A DNA stretch of 5,124 bases from Pseudobacteriovorax antillogorgiicola (lineage in GTDB: Bacteria; Bdellovibrionota_B; Oligoflexia; Oligoflexales; RGVZ01). The DNA is taken from contig CAMDGW010000163.1 in assembly GCA_945897695.1 (NCBI GenBank), positions 1 to 5,124 of the forward strand. Reading direction: 5' to 3'. This document shows positions 1-5,124 of this stretch, in pieces (the stretch's first letter is position 1; each line of letters begins with the position of its first letter). The notes beneath the pieces were generated by a model, which worked only from the letters and a program-made list of their open reading frames with translations, was not told where the DNA came from and did no database searches. A program made the translations under genes and the position numbers.

Positions 1-396
1 GAGCACAGCCGAATCTATTTCTTCTATGCTGGTGGCAAAAAGGAAGTCTTAATGGCCAGTGCTGACATGAGCCCTCGTAACATGGATCGCCGGGTGGAAG
101 TTTGCTTTCCCCTTGAGTCACCAGATGTAAAAGAACACGTTACTAACCACATTCTGGCAACCTATCTATCAGACAACGTAAAAGCCTGGAGCCTTTGTCC
201 AGATGGTAGCTATCAGCGCCGCATCCGCGGAGGGCACGAGAGAGAAGTTAGATCCCAGCAGAAGTTTATTGAGTTAGCTCGAGACTACGGCATCAAGTCA
301 ATTCCTTACGAAATGGCCATTCGCCATAACACCGTGAAAGAAAAAGGCACACGCCCTGTGGCTAAATCAAAGAAGACTCAGGTGAAAGATCACTAA
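1..396 (+). CDS. ppk1: Polyphosphate kinase 1, C-terminal part (5' truncated by window edge)
   Basis: The frame is open from base 1 to a TAA at 394-396 and gives 131 residues of the C-terminal catalytic domain of polyphosphate kinase 1. This enzyme reversibly transfers the ATP gamma-phosphate onto inorganic polyphosphate and is usually membrane-associated. The segment opens with EHSRIYFFYAGGKKEV and continues with ASADMSPRNMDRRVEVCFP, the family block usually written SSADWMxRNxDxRxE. DNVKAWSLCPDGSY and VRSQQKFIELAR follow. The His at visible residue 2 appears to correspond to the conserved His592 of E. coli PPK (from memory of the family). A Lys-rich tail (KEKGTRPVAKSKKTQVKDH) closes the protein and is probably a variable extension. 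The Met codon at 52 is internal, since conserved family sequence continues upstream of it. The gene converges on the lipoprotein gene with 33 bp between stop codons, and I see no clear terminator there. Confidence 0.95.
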   Translation, partial: EHSRIYFFYAGGKKEVLMASADMSPRNMDRRVEVCFPLESPDVKEHVTNHILATYLSDNVKAWSLCPDGSYQRRIRGGHEREVRSQQKFIELARDYGIKSIPYEMAIRHNTVKEKGTRPVAKSKKTQVKDH

Positions 397-429
397 GTCG
401 GCCGAGCCACAGGTGACACCTTTAAAAAA

Positions 430-1566
430 TCAACCGCCTCCCCCAGCCGAGACAGATGACGCCGGCAGAGCGAACGCTGCGCAAGTCGACTTTTTAGCCG
501 TGATGGCAGAACCCAGCAGCTGTGCTAGCTCTTTTTTGGCAGCAGCATCAGAACAGTCATAAACTTTTCCGACCGTAAAGCCTGTGAACAGGTTTTCTGC
601 GCCATCAACCCAAAACTTGATGGATGTCTTGGTTGCTGGGACCCCAGAACCATAAATCGGTTTGGGACAGATCTTAAAGGCCGAATCTGGGGCAGTTAGA
701 CAGAAGGTAATGTATTGATCAATAGCCACACCTGCACAGCCTTGCATCGGCAGAGGAATCCTATCTGACTGGGATGCATTGGGAGTTCTGCCTCGGCCTC
801 CCCCCATACTTGCAGGGGATCCCTGACAAATATCTCCTTGAACTCGAGATTGGCCCTCGACCCTATCAGCCTCGGACGGTCTGTACTCACGAACCTGGCC
901 TGGCGCTTTTGGCTTTTCACCGGGCTTTCGCTCAAAGTGCTCCATTGCAGCCATCATATCACCAGGATTTGCGTTGGGCCTTTGAGCGATAAGACCCCCG
1001 ACAGCAGCTTGTGCAACGGTTGAACCTAGGGTCTCCTGAACGTCAAAATGGCCGTCGGCTCCAGTTGGAAGATTAGCCTGTTCCGAGTCCGGCAATGATC
1101 CCAAAATATTTTCTTCGCCCGCGAATGCAAGCAAGTCATTTGCAAATGATGCAATGGCATTACTTATGGTTGTCTCATCGAGATCTGGTGCCACTTCAGA
1201 AATTTTCGTGACCGCATATTCGATCAAATCAGTGAACATCGAGGTTAGTTTTTCAAGAACAGTGCCCGAATAGGTGGAACTATCAGCTAACCCAAGCTGG
1301 GTCGTCAGCTCTTGAGCTTTCGCTTGCACAGTGGAAACAACTGTGGACTGCTGGGCATCGGTAAGACCTAGCTCGGCCATCACAGCTTTAAAGGACGTCA
1401 GACTGGAACTGACGGAATTAAGGAATAATTGCGATGTAGCCGCGTTCTCGGCGGACTTGGCACAGCTGTTTCCGCTCAAACACTTGATCCAAGACCCGCA
1501 GCTACTGACTGCCGAAAGTCCGACCACGACCCCTACCATAACGATCATTTTTTTTAACCGAGCCAT
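430..1566 (-). CDS. Hypothetical lipoprotein with cysteine-rich C-terminal half
   Basis: I do not recognise the family. The 378-residue protein starts with a lipoprotein signal peptide: basic MARLKK, a hydrophobic stretch to about residue 20, and lipobox V-S-S-C with the lipidated Cys at position 23. It should therefore be anchored in the inner or outer membrane, facing away from the cytoplasm. Residues about 45-155 are Ser/Thr/Ala/Leu-rich and probably helical. Residues about 212-262 are a low-complexity linker rich in Pro, Gly, Lys, Arg and Glu. The remaining part has cysteines at 247, 277, 289, 300, 338 and 362, enough for three disulfides, and the chain ends in GGGG. The ATG is supported by AGGGGGTGA (1578-1570 on the minus strand), an 8-of-9 match to the ideal Shine-Dalgarno, three bases before the start. 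The gene stands alone, facing ppk1, with the gene-free block at its 5' side. No function can be assigned. Confidence 0.85.
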   Translation of the reverse strand: MARLKKMIVMVGVVVGLSAVSSCGSWIKCLSGNSCAKSAENAATSQLFLNSVSSSLTSFKAVMAELGLTDAQQSTVVSTVQAKAQELTTQLGLADSSTYSGTVLEKLTSMFTDLIEYAVTKISEVAPDLDETTISNAIASFANDLLAFAGEENILGSLPDSEQANLPTGADGHFDVQETLGSTVAQAAVGGLIAQRPNANPGDMMAAMEHFERKPGEKPKAPGQVREYRPSEADRVEGQSRVQGDICQGSPASMGGGRGRTPNASQSDRIPLPMQGCAGVAIDQYITFCLTAPDSAFKICPKPIYGSGVPATKTSIKFWVDGAENLFTGFTVGKVYDCSDAAAKKELAQLLGSAITAKKSTCAAFALPASSVSAGGGG

Positions 1567-1641
1567 ACCTCACCCCCTGCTTGAATTTCTTGTCGGTTTT
1601 TTGAAGGGAAATTCTGAAGACTTTTTAATAGCCCCTGCTTC

Positions 1642-1714
1642 GCTTAAATGTACGTTTTTTAAGCAACAGCTTATAGCGCTTACTTTTTAGGCTGTTTTTA
1701 GGGTGAAGACACCC
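1642..1714. repeat. Three tandem hairpin-forming inverted repeats
   Basis: Three inverted repeats follow one another. First, GCTTAAA (1642-1648) pairs with TTTAAGC (1658-1664). Second, AACAGCTTA (1665-1673) pairs with TAGGCTGTT (1688-1696), 9 pairs including one G-U. Third, GGGTG (1701-1705) pairs with CACCC (1710-1714) around an AAGA loop. The middle one is followed on the + strand by a short T run, as in a weak intrinsic terminator, but no + strand gene lies upstream for it to serve. On the minus strand the group would lie in or near the leader of the lipoprotein gene. Their presence is read directly from the sequence; any role is inference. Confidence 0.4.
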
Positions 1715-1785
1715 CTGCTCCATTCAAAATACCCCCTTAATGACACTTAACTATCTGATTTTATTGACTTTTTTGCGTATTAAAC

Positions 1786-1819
1786 TTTTGTTCAATATAC
1801 ATCTGTATTTTGAACAAAA
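1786..1819. repeat. 34-bp near-perfect palindrome (candidate operator or hairpin)
   Basis: The arm TTTTGTTCAA (1786-1795) is matched exactly by TTGAACAAAA (1810-1819). Inside, ATACA (1797-1801) is matched by TGTAT (1804-1808), with one T-T mismatch and a central TC. Fifteen of 16 possible arm positions are complementary, which is far beyond chance for this length. The outer ends are T then A, opposite to a bidirectional terminator, so a dimeric-regulator binding site or an RNA stem is more likely. A weak + strand promoter could overlap it (TTGCGT at 1773-1778, 17-base gap, TATACA at 1796-1801). Confidence 0.6.
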
Positions 1820-1865
1820 AGGACGAAATACAACCATCTGATATCATTCTGATTATTAAATAAAC

Positions 1866-1894
1866 CACAGCAACAGCACAATCTGTGTTGCGTG
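1866..1894. repeat. Inverted repeat with 9-bp stem
   Basis: CAC-A-GCAACA (1866-1875) is complementary to TGTTGCGTG (1886-1894), with one bulged A at 1869 and a 10-base loop. There is no adjacent T run in either direction, so it is not a simple terminator. It lies in the same gene-free block as the 34-bp palindrome. Confidence 0.4.
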
Positions 1895-1970
1895 AATCCA
1901 TTTTGAACTCGAGCACCATTATTGCGACTGTTGTTATGTTAAAGGCGTGATTATGCATAATTTTTGAACA

Positions 1971-2004
1971 TTTAAACGTTCCCTAGGAAGAAGGGGAGTT
2001 TAAA
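1971..2004. repeat. Inverted repeat ending at a small ATG with Shine-Dalgarno
   Basis: TTTAAAC (1971-1977) pairs with GTTTAAA (1998-2004), and TCCC (1980-1983) pairs with GGGA (1994-1997), with two unpaired bases on the left arm and a 10-base loop. On the + strand the right arm contains GGGGAG, a possible ribosome-binding site placed six bases before an ATG at 2005. That frame encodes only Met-Asn-Ile-Thr-Thr before TAA at 2020-2022. Confidence 0.4.
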
Positions 2005-2129
2005 ATGAACATAACCACCTAAAATTAAACAAAAAAAGACGCCAAGGCCAAATCTAGACCTAAAAAATCGATCCCAGGAGCCGGCAGTCATTGTGCTAAT
2101 AAAATATCCAGAAAAGACGACCCAAGACT

Positions 2130-3029
2130 TTAAAAAATTTCGCCGAGCATGCAGCGCGCACTGCCGCCGCCAACATTTTCAATGGTGGGTAGGGGGCTTG
2201 CGATGAATTCTCCGTCCCGTTCCAAAACCTGTCGCTGGGAACCGGTCAATGATTGCAATGCGCGCTCCGAACAAACCCAATAATTCTTGCCAGCTGAATT
2301 GCTCAAGAAAAGCATGTTGCCCGCAAAGTTAAGAACCTGCTTTTGAGTAATCGAAACGATTTCATGACCCGTTTTCGCCAAGAGATCGCAAAGTTTTGAA
2401 CGATCTGAATCCAAAGAAATACTTTCAAGGCAAACAATCGCTGTTTTCAGACCAAGGGCCATCATCACGTTGGTGTGATAGAAGGGGACCTTCCCGAGGT
2501 CGGTCGCTGCAAAACTAAAAACCTGGTATCCGGAATGGCTTTCAAACGCCTTGATGGCAGGGGGCTGGGTGCGTTCGGATAAGCAGGCATAACCCATCCG
2601 ATGGTTATGATCCAAAATCAGACTGCCAGTACCCTCAAGGAAAACTCCTTCAGCACAAAAACTCCGTAAATCCACCACAGGCTTTGATCGAACAAAAGGC
2701 TTTATCCAAGCAGGCTGAACTTCACGCCTTCGATTTGAGGCGCACATGGGAAACAGAAAGGCCTGACCATTGGGTAAAACGGCAAACCAGTTATTTGGGA
2801 AAATAGCGTCAGGTGTTTTTGAATCACCGGGCTCCTGGTGACAAATAACAAGGATGCCGTGACTCTCAAGTTTTGACCTGAATTCGTCAAACTCCTTGAG
2901 AGCAATCTCACTGAGATCTTTGTAGGAAATGCTAACTTTTTGCTGAAATGTGTTGGTTGCTGCCGTTTCGGAATTTGACTGAAACGAACACGGTCTAACC
3001 ATCAAAACTTTCGATGCAGGGGCAATCAT
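2130..3029 (-). CDS. ctlX: CtlX-family hydrolase (amidinotransferase / arginine deiminase-related)
   Basis: This 299-residue protein has no signal peptide and is of normal length for the pentein-fold family annotated as citrulline utilization hydrolase CtlX (formerly FN0238-type amidinotransferase). Family motifs appear in order: MVRPCSFQSNSETA (10-23), TPDAIFPNNW (72-81, acidic catalytic candidate Asp74), SNRRREVQP (98-106), LEGTGSLILD (131-140, Glu132), FYHTNVMMAL (183-192, catalytic His185), NFAGNML (234-240) and NVGGGSARCMLGE (285-297, nucleophile Cys293). All expected catalytic positions are present, so it should be active on a guanidino or ureido compound in the cytoplasm. Citrulline is the substrate suggested by the family name and is not proven by sequence. 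The start is supported by GAGGCGA (3042-3036) six bases before the ATG. It is divergent from the deiminase-like lipoprotein gene, 119 bp away, and the two may share control. The symbol is given by family resemblance. Confidence 0.88.
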   Translation of the reverse strand: MIAPASKVLMVRPCSFQSNSETAATNTFQQKVSISYKDLSEIALKEFDEFRSKLESHGILVICHQEPGDSKTPDAIFPNNWFAVLPNGQAFLFPMCASNRRREVQPAWIKPFVRSKPVVDLRSFCAEGVFLEGTGSLILDHNHRMGYACLSERTQPPAIKAFESHSGYQVFSFAATDLGKVPFYHTNVMMALGLKTAIVCLESISLDSDRSKLCDLLAKTGHEIVSITQKQVLNFAGNMLFLSNSAGKNYWVCSERALQSLTGSQRQVLERDGEFIASPLPTIENVGGGSARCMLGEIF

Positions 3030-3148
3030 TTAAAGTCGCCTCTTGAAAAAGGGTGTCCAAGACCCAAAGCCTAACATTAGATTGCCAGCCAAAATAGCGG
3101 TATAATTAGGTCAAAACCAAGCTAAACCCAAAACACCTAGGTGATGCC
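3030..3148. promoter_or_regulatory. Divergent intergenic region between the two pentein genes
   Basis: This 119-bp spacer must hold promoters for both directions unless the genes are read from elsewhere. A + strand promoter is visible (listed separately). I could not find a good minus-strand -35/-10 pair for the ctlX-like gene. CCTAA (3070-3074) and TTAGG (3106-3110) form a short inverted repeat flanking the + strand promoter core. The perfect palindrome CACCTAGGTG (3134-3143) overlaps the ribosome-binding site of the + gene. Co-regulation of the pair is plausible but inferred. Confidence 0.5.
3077..3106 (+). promoter_or_regulatory. Predicted sigma-70 promoter for the deiminase-like lipoprotein
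   Basis: There is a perfect consensus -10 hexamer TATAAT at 3101-3106, 42 bases before the start codon at 3149. The best -35 at allowed spacing is weak (TTAGAT at 3077-3082, 18-base gap). TTGCCA at 3082-3087 matches better but is only 13 bases away. A weak -35 could mean dependence on an activator. Confidence 0.5.
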
Positions 3149-4672
3149 ATGCCAGACTGCACGAGGCGCACATTGAAGGCAACTTCAATCATTTTTCTCG
3201 GACTGGCAGCATGCAGGACCGCAGAAAAAGACTCTCGGCTGTCGGGCCATTATGAGAACTTCTCAGAAGCGGAGCTGTTACCCTATAGAGGCAAACTCCG
3301 CGTCATCCCAGAGTTTGAAGAAAGCTCGGCAGTTATGATCACCGTTGAGGCCGTGGATAAATTCCTTCTTTCCCCACTTCTTCAAGCTTTCAAAGACCAC
3401 CCTCTCAAACCTAACGTCATCCTACCCATGGTTGAGTCCCATTACTCAGAGCCGCCAGATGAGATCAAGCCTTTTCTAAATAGTGGCCAATTTAAACTCT
3501 ATCCCATACCCAAAAACCCGAACCAGATCCAAGACGATATCACGTGGACCAGGGATTGGGCTCCTTGGGCAGCCGTTTTCACGCCGGGACCGACAAGCCA
3601 GCCAGAAGCTCGCTTTGCGGATTTTAACTACTATGAAATGCGAAATGTCGCCGATGAGCTCCCGCAGGTACTTTCCGAAAAACTAAATCTCAAACGAATA
3701 AGTATCCCCATCCGTACCGAAGGCGGAAACTTCATGATCAATAACCGCGGTGATTGCATGATGACCACTGGGGTCATCGAACGCGAAAATCTGATCAAAG
3801 ATTACGGCGCTCAGTTGGAATCTTATAAGAAGGCCCGAGATGAATCAGGATTTACAGGCTATGACAAAATCATCGCCCGCTATGAAGCTTTAGTTGCGGG
3901 GTCCACAGCCTACAATCGACAGCAAATCGAGGGATTTTTTAGCGACTACGCAGGATGTAAAGAAGTCATCTGGCTACGTCCAAGTCCATCCGATGGCAAT
4001 CAGCACATTGACCTCTTTGCCAAGTTTCTATCAGATGACAAGGTTCTCGTGATGGAGCTGGAAGATCGAACCATTGCTACACTCCCGAGGCACAATGACC
4101 CAGCTGCAGAACTTGATATCAAGGTGGCGCTAGCGTTATTGAAATCAGTTCAGGCTCATTTGAACGAGGCCGCGACCCTTATTAGCGCCAAAGGATTCAA
4201 AGTCGTTCGAGCACCGCTTCCTCTAACGATGCTGTACCGAGATCTTTCCTATGACGAGACGGCAAAACTTCCCTTTATTAAGGCTGATTCGGGACTTCTC
4301 GATAACGTCCGCTCAGGGCAGACCATCGACATGTATGCACTTATGAGAGAGCGCCTATCCGTACACATGCGTTCTTACGCCAATAGCCTCATCATAAAGC
4401 CCTACGTCTACGTCCCGCGCTTTAGAGCCCCAGTGACACAGAATGGTTCTGGCGCGATGGCGATCGTTGGTGGTGATGCCATGCCGACAAGCGAATATCC
4501 GGATGCGGCCCTCATTCCTCAGTACGAAAAATCCGTTGAACAGGCCTATGCTCAAGCTAACTTGCAAGTCATGTGGATTGATGCGGACCAAACAGTGCCT
4601 TATCAAGGATCTATACACTGTCTCACCCAACAAATAGGGCGGCTACCAGCCGGCTCTATAAACCCGCGGTAA
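3149..4672 (+). CDS. Lipoprotein of the agmatine deiminase / peptidyl-arginine deiminase (PAD_porph) family
   Basis: This 507-residue pentein-fold enzyme should hydrolyse a guanidino group to a ureido group with release of ammonia. It begins with a lipoprotein signal peptide (basic CTRRTLK, hydrophobic ATSIIFLGLAA) and a perfect lipobox L-A-A-C with lipidated Cys22, so it is predicted to be membrane-anchored outside the cytoplasm. Family motifs: TWTRDWAPW (132-140, usual WxRDxGP with Gly changed to Ala; Asp136), TEGGNFMINNRGDCMMTT (190-207), HIDLFAKFL (286-294, catalytic His286 and Asp288) and GSIHCLTQQIG (487-497, nucleophile Cys491). Agmatine deiminases are about 340-380 residues. The extra length falls mainly between the EGGN and His motifs (about 210-270) and between the His and Cys motifs (about 310-430). 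AGGTGA (3139-3144), four bases before the ATG, supports the start. Agmatine, free arginine or protein arginine are all possible substrates. It lies divergent to the ctlX-like gene. Confidence 0.88.
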   Translation: MPDCTRRTLKATSIIFLGLAACRTAEKDSRLSGHYENFSEAELLPYRGKLRVIPEFEESSAVMITVEAVDKFLLSPLLQAFKDHPLKPNVILPMVESHYSEPPDEIKPFLNSGQFKLYPIPKNPNQIQDDITWTRDWAPWAAVFTPGPTSQPEARFADFNYYEMRNVADELPQVLSEKLNLKRISIPIRTEGGNFMINNRGDCMMTTGVIERENLIKDYGAQLESYKKARDESGFTGYDKIIARYEALVAGSTAYNRQQIEGFFSDYAGCKEVIWLRPSPSDGNQHIDLFAKFLSDDKVLVMELEDRTIATLPRHNDPAAELDIKVALALLKSVQAHLNEAATLISAKGFKVVRAPLPLTMLYRDLSYDETAKLPFIKADSGLLDNVRSGQTIDMYALMRERLSVHMRSYANSLIIKPYVYVPRFRAPVTQNGSGAMAIVGGDAMPTSEYPDAALIPQYEKSVEQAYAQANLQVMWIDADQTVPYQGSIHCLTQQIGRLPAGSINPR

Positions 4673-4680
4673 CCGCCCTA
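4635..4680 (-). terminator. Strong hairpin between convergent genes, probable minus-strand terminator
   Basis: TAGGGCGGCTACC (4635-4647) is complementary to GGTAACCGCCCTA (4668-4680) apart from one position, with a 20-base loop. In a minus-strand RNA the odd position is a U-G wobble, giving a full 13-pair stem followed by UAUUUGUU. In a + strand RNA it is a C-A mismatch followed by A residues. The structure therefore fits better as the terminator of the right-edge minus-strand gene, whose stop lies 25 bases upstream of it. It also overlaps the last codons and stop of the deiminase-like gene. The U run is imperfect, so termination strength is uncertain. Confidence 0.55.
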
Positions 4681-4705
4681 AAAACAGTCCTTGTAACTGC
4701 TATGA

Positions 4706-5124
4706 TCAATCAACCCAGAACATGCGCATACGAACATAGTTATAAGTGAAGGCATCTTCTATGGAACAAATTGATCCAATAACATTTTTCTGTAGGCCAT
4801 TTCTCCATGCAGCTTCTGTTACGGCACGCTTAGCCTCACAGGCATCAAACGTACTGTATTTGACAGACGTTAAATCTGTGGCGAGCGGCTGCATCACAAT
4901 TCCAGCGGTATAAACGGAAACAGTCGAGGCGTAGGAGCTACCACCGCAAAAAAATACTACTGACTGTCCACCTGCGCGCGCGAAAACCTCTCGCATTTGA
5001 TCGCGGTAGCCCTCACACAACTGCAAATTGCTGAACTGACCTTCGCTAAAGTGCACAATGGGGAGCGCCTTTTCAGCGTAGTAAAAAGCATGAATAGTTG
5101 CTCGATTTGCCGAAGCTTTGATTT
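4706..5124 (-). CDS. Unknown protein, C-terminal 138 residues (5' truncated by window edge)
   Basis: The frame is open from the right edge to a TGA at 4708-4706. A GTG at 5056-5054 could serve as a start, but the frame continues upstream without a stop (NRATIHAFYYAEKALPIVHF), and I see no good ribosome-binding site forcing the internal start. A truncated larger gene is more likely. I do not recognise the family. The visible part has four cysteines, in LCEGY, FFCGG, DACEAKR and SICSIED, mixed with aromatic residues, and ends in RMRMFWVD. Evenly spread cysteines may suggest an exported, disulfide-bonded protein, but the N-terminus that would show a signal peptide lies outside the window. The gene converges on the deiminase-like gene with 33 bp between them and probably ends at the hairpin at 4635-4680. 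Confidence 0.65.
   Translation of the reverse strand, partial: IKASANRATIHAFYYAEKALPIVHFSEGQFSNLQLCEGYRDQMREVFARAGGQSVVFFCGGSSYASTVSVYTAGIVMQPLATDLTSVKYSTFDACEAKRAVTEAAWRNGLQKNVIGSICSIEDAFTYNYVRMRMFWVD

Larger units (their letters stand above)
1567..2129. other. Gene-free AT-rich block rich in inverted repeats
   Basis: This 563-bp stretch separates the start of the minus-strand lipoprotein gene from the end of the ctlX-like gene, which is also on the minus strand. No convincing protein gene lies in it. It should hold the lipoprotein promoter and the 3' end of the ctlX-like transcript, but I cannot place either with confidence. It contains inverted repeats at 1583-1614, 1642-1664, 1665-1696, 1701-1714, 1786-1819, 1866-1894 and 1971-2004, plus the perfect palindrome ATTATGCATAAT at 1950-1961. 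It could be a regulatory leader, a small RNA locus or the remains of a lost gene. The sequence does not decide between these. Confidence 0.6.

Noticed and set aside
397..429. Possible terminator (AGGTGACACCT then TTTAAAAAA) between ppk1 and the lipoprotein gene
   Set aside because: The palindrome leaves only a 1-3 base loop and a 4-bp stem, and the following run is mostly A on the + strand. Too weak to call.
1331..1690. Plus-strand frame of 119 codons overlapping the lipoprotein gene start
   Set aside because: It lies mostly antisense to a lipoprotein gene with clear signal peptide and Shine-Dalgarno, and has no recognisable protein features.
1761..1958. Minus-strand frame of 65 codons in the gene-free block
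   Set aside because: No ribosome-binding site precedes its ATG, it spans the 34-bp palindrome and another inverted repeat, and the composition simply follows the AT-rich DNA. It is not a credible gene.
2031..2061. Possible minus-strand terminator for the ctlX-like gene (T run at 2037-2031)
   Set aside because: The T run is real, but the only stem nearby (AGGTC/GGCCT) has five pairs with one wobble and lies seven bases away from it.
2008..2129. Plus-strand Lys-rich open stretch after the five-codon ORF, possibly a decayed coding region
   Set aside because: About 36 codons between stops with no start, no homology I recognise and a composition explained by A-rich DNA.
1567..2129. Insertion sequence or CRISPR remnant in the large spacer
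   Set aside because: The inverted repeats differ from one another, no transposase fragment is readable, and there are no regularly spaced direct repeats.

Overview
The window looks like chromosomal DNA of a Gram-negative bacterium. It carries the end of a polyphosphate kinase gene and two proteins with lipoprotein signal peptides. The moderate GC content, Shine-Dalgarno sites of the AGGAGGTGA type and number of lipoproteins would fit a predatory or environmental lineage such as Bdellovibrionota/Oligoflexia. That placement is a guess, because no marker gene here fixes the taxon.

Layout from left to right: (1) the 3' end of ppk1 on the + strand, entering from the left edge; (2) facing it across 33 bp, a minus-strand gene for an unrecognised 378-residue lipoprotein with a cysteine-rich C-terminal half; (3) a gene-free, AT-rich block of about 560 bp (1567-2129) with many inverted repeats, the best being a near-perfect 34-bp palindrome at 1786-1819; (4) a minus-strand gene for a CtlX-type hydrolase (amidinotransferase/arginine deiminase-related, 299 aa); (5) divergent from it across 119 bp, a + strand gene for a 507-residue lipoprotein of the agmatine deiminase / bacterial peptidyl-arginine deiminase (PAD_porph) family; (6) convergent with that, a minus-strand gene of unknown function that runs off the right edge. 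A strong hairpin sits between the last two genes.

The centre of interest is the divergent pair at 2130-4672. Both proteins belong to the pentein (guanidino-group-modifying) superfamily, and both keep the visible acidic, His and Cys catalytic motifs. One is predicted to be cytoplasmic and the other membrane-anchored outside the cytoplasm. A plausible but unproven reading is a two-compartment route in which the lipoprotein deiminates a guanidino substrate (agmatine, or arginine in peptides) and the cytoplasmic enzyme processes citrulline or a related compound. The ppk1 end, the orphan lipoprotein and the right-edge gene show no evident functional link to this pair.
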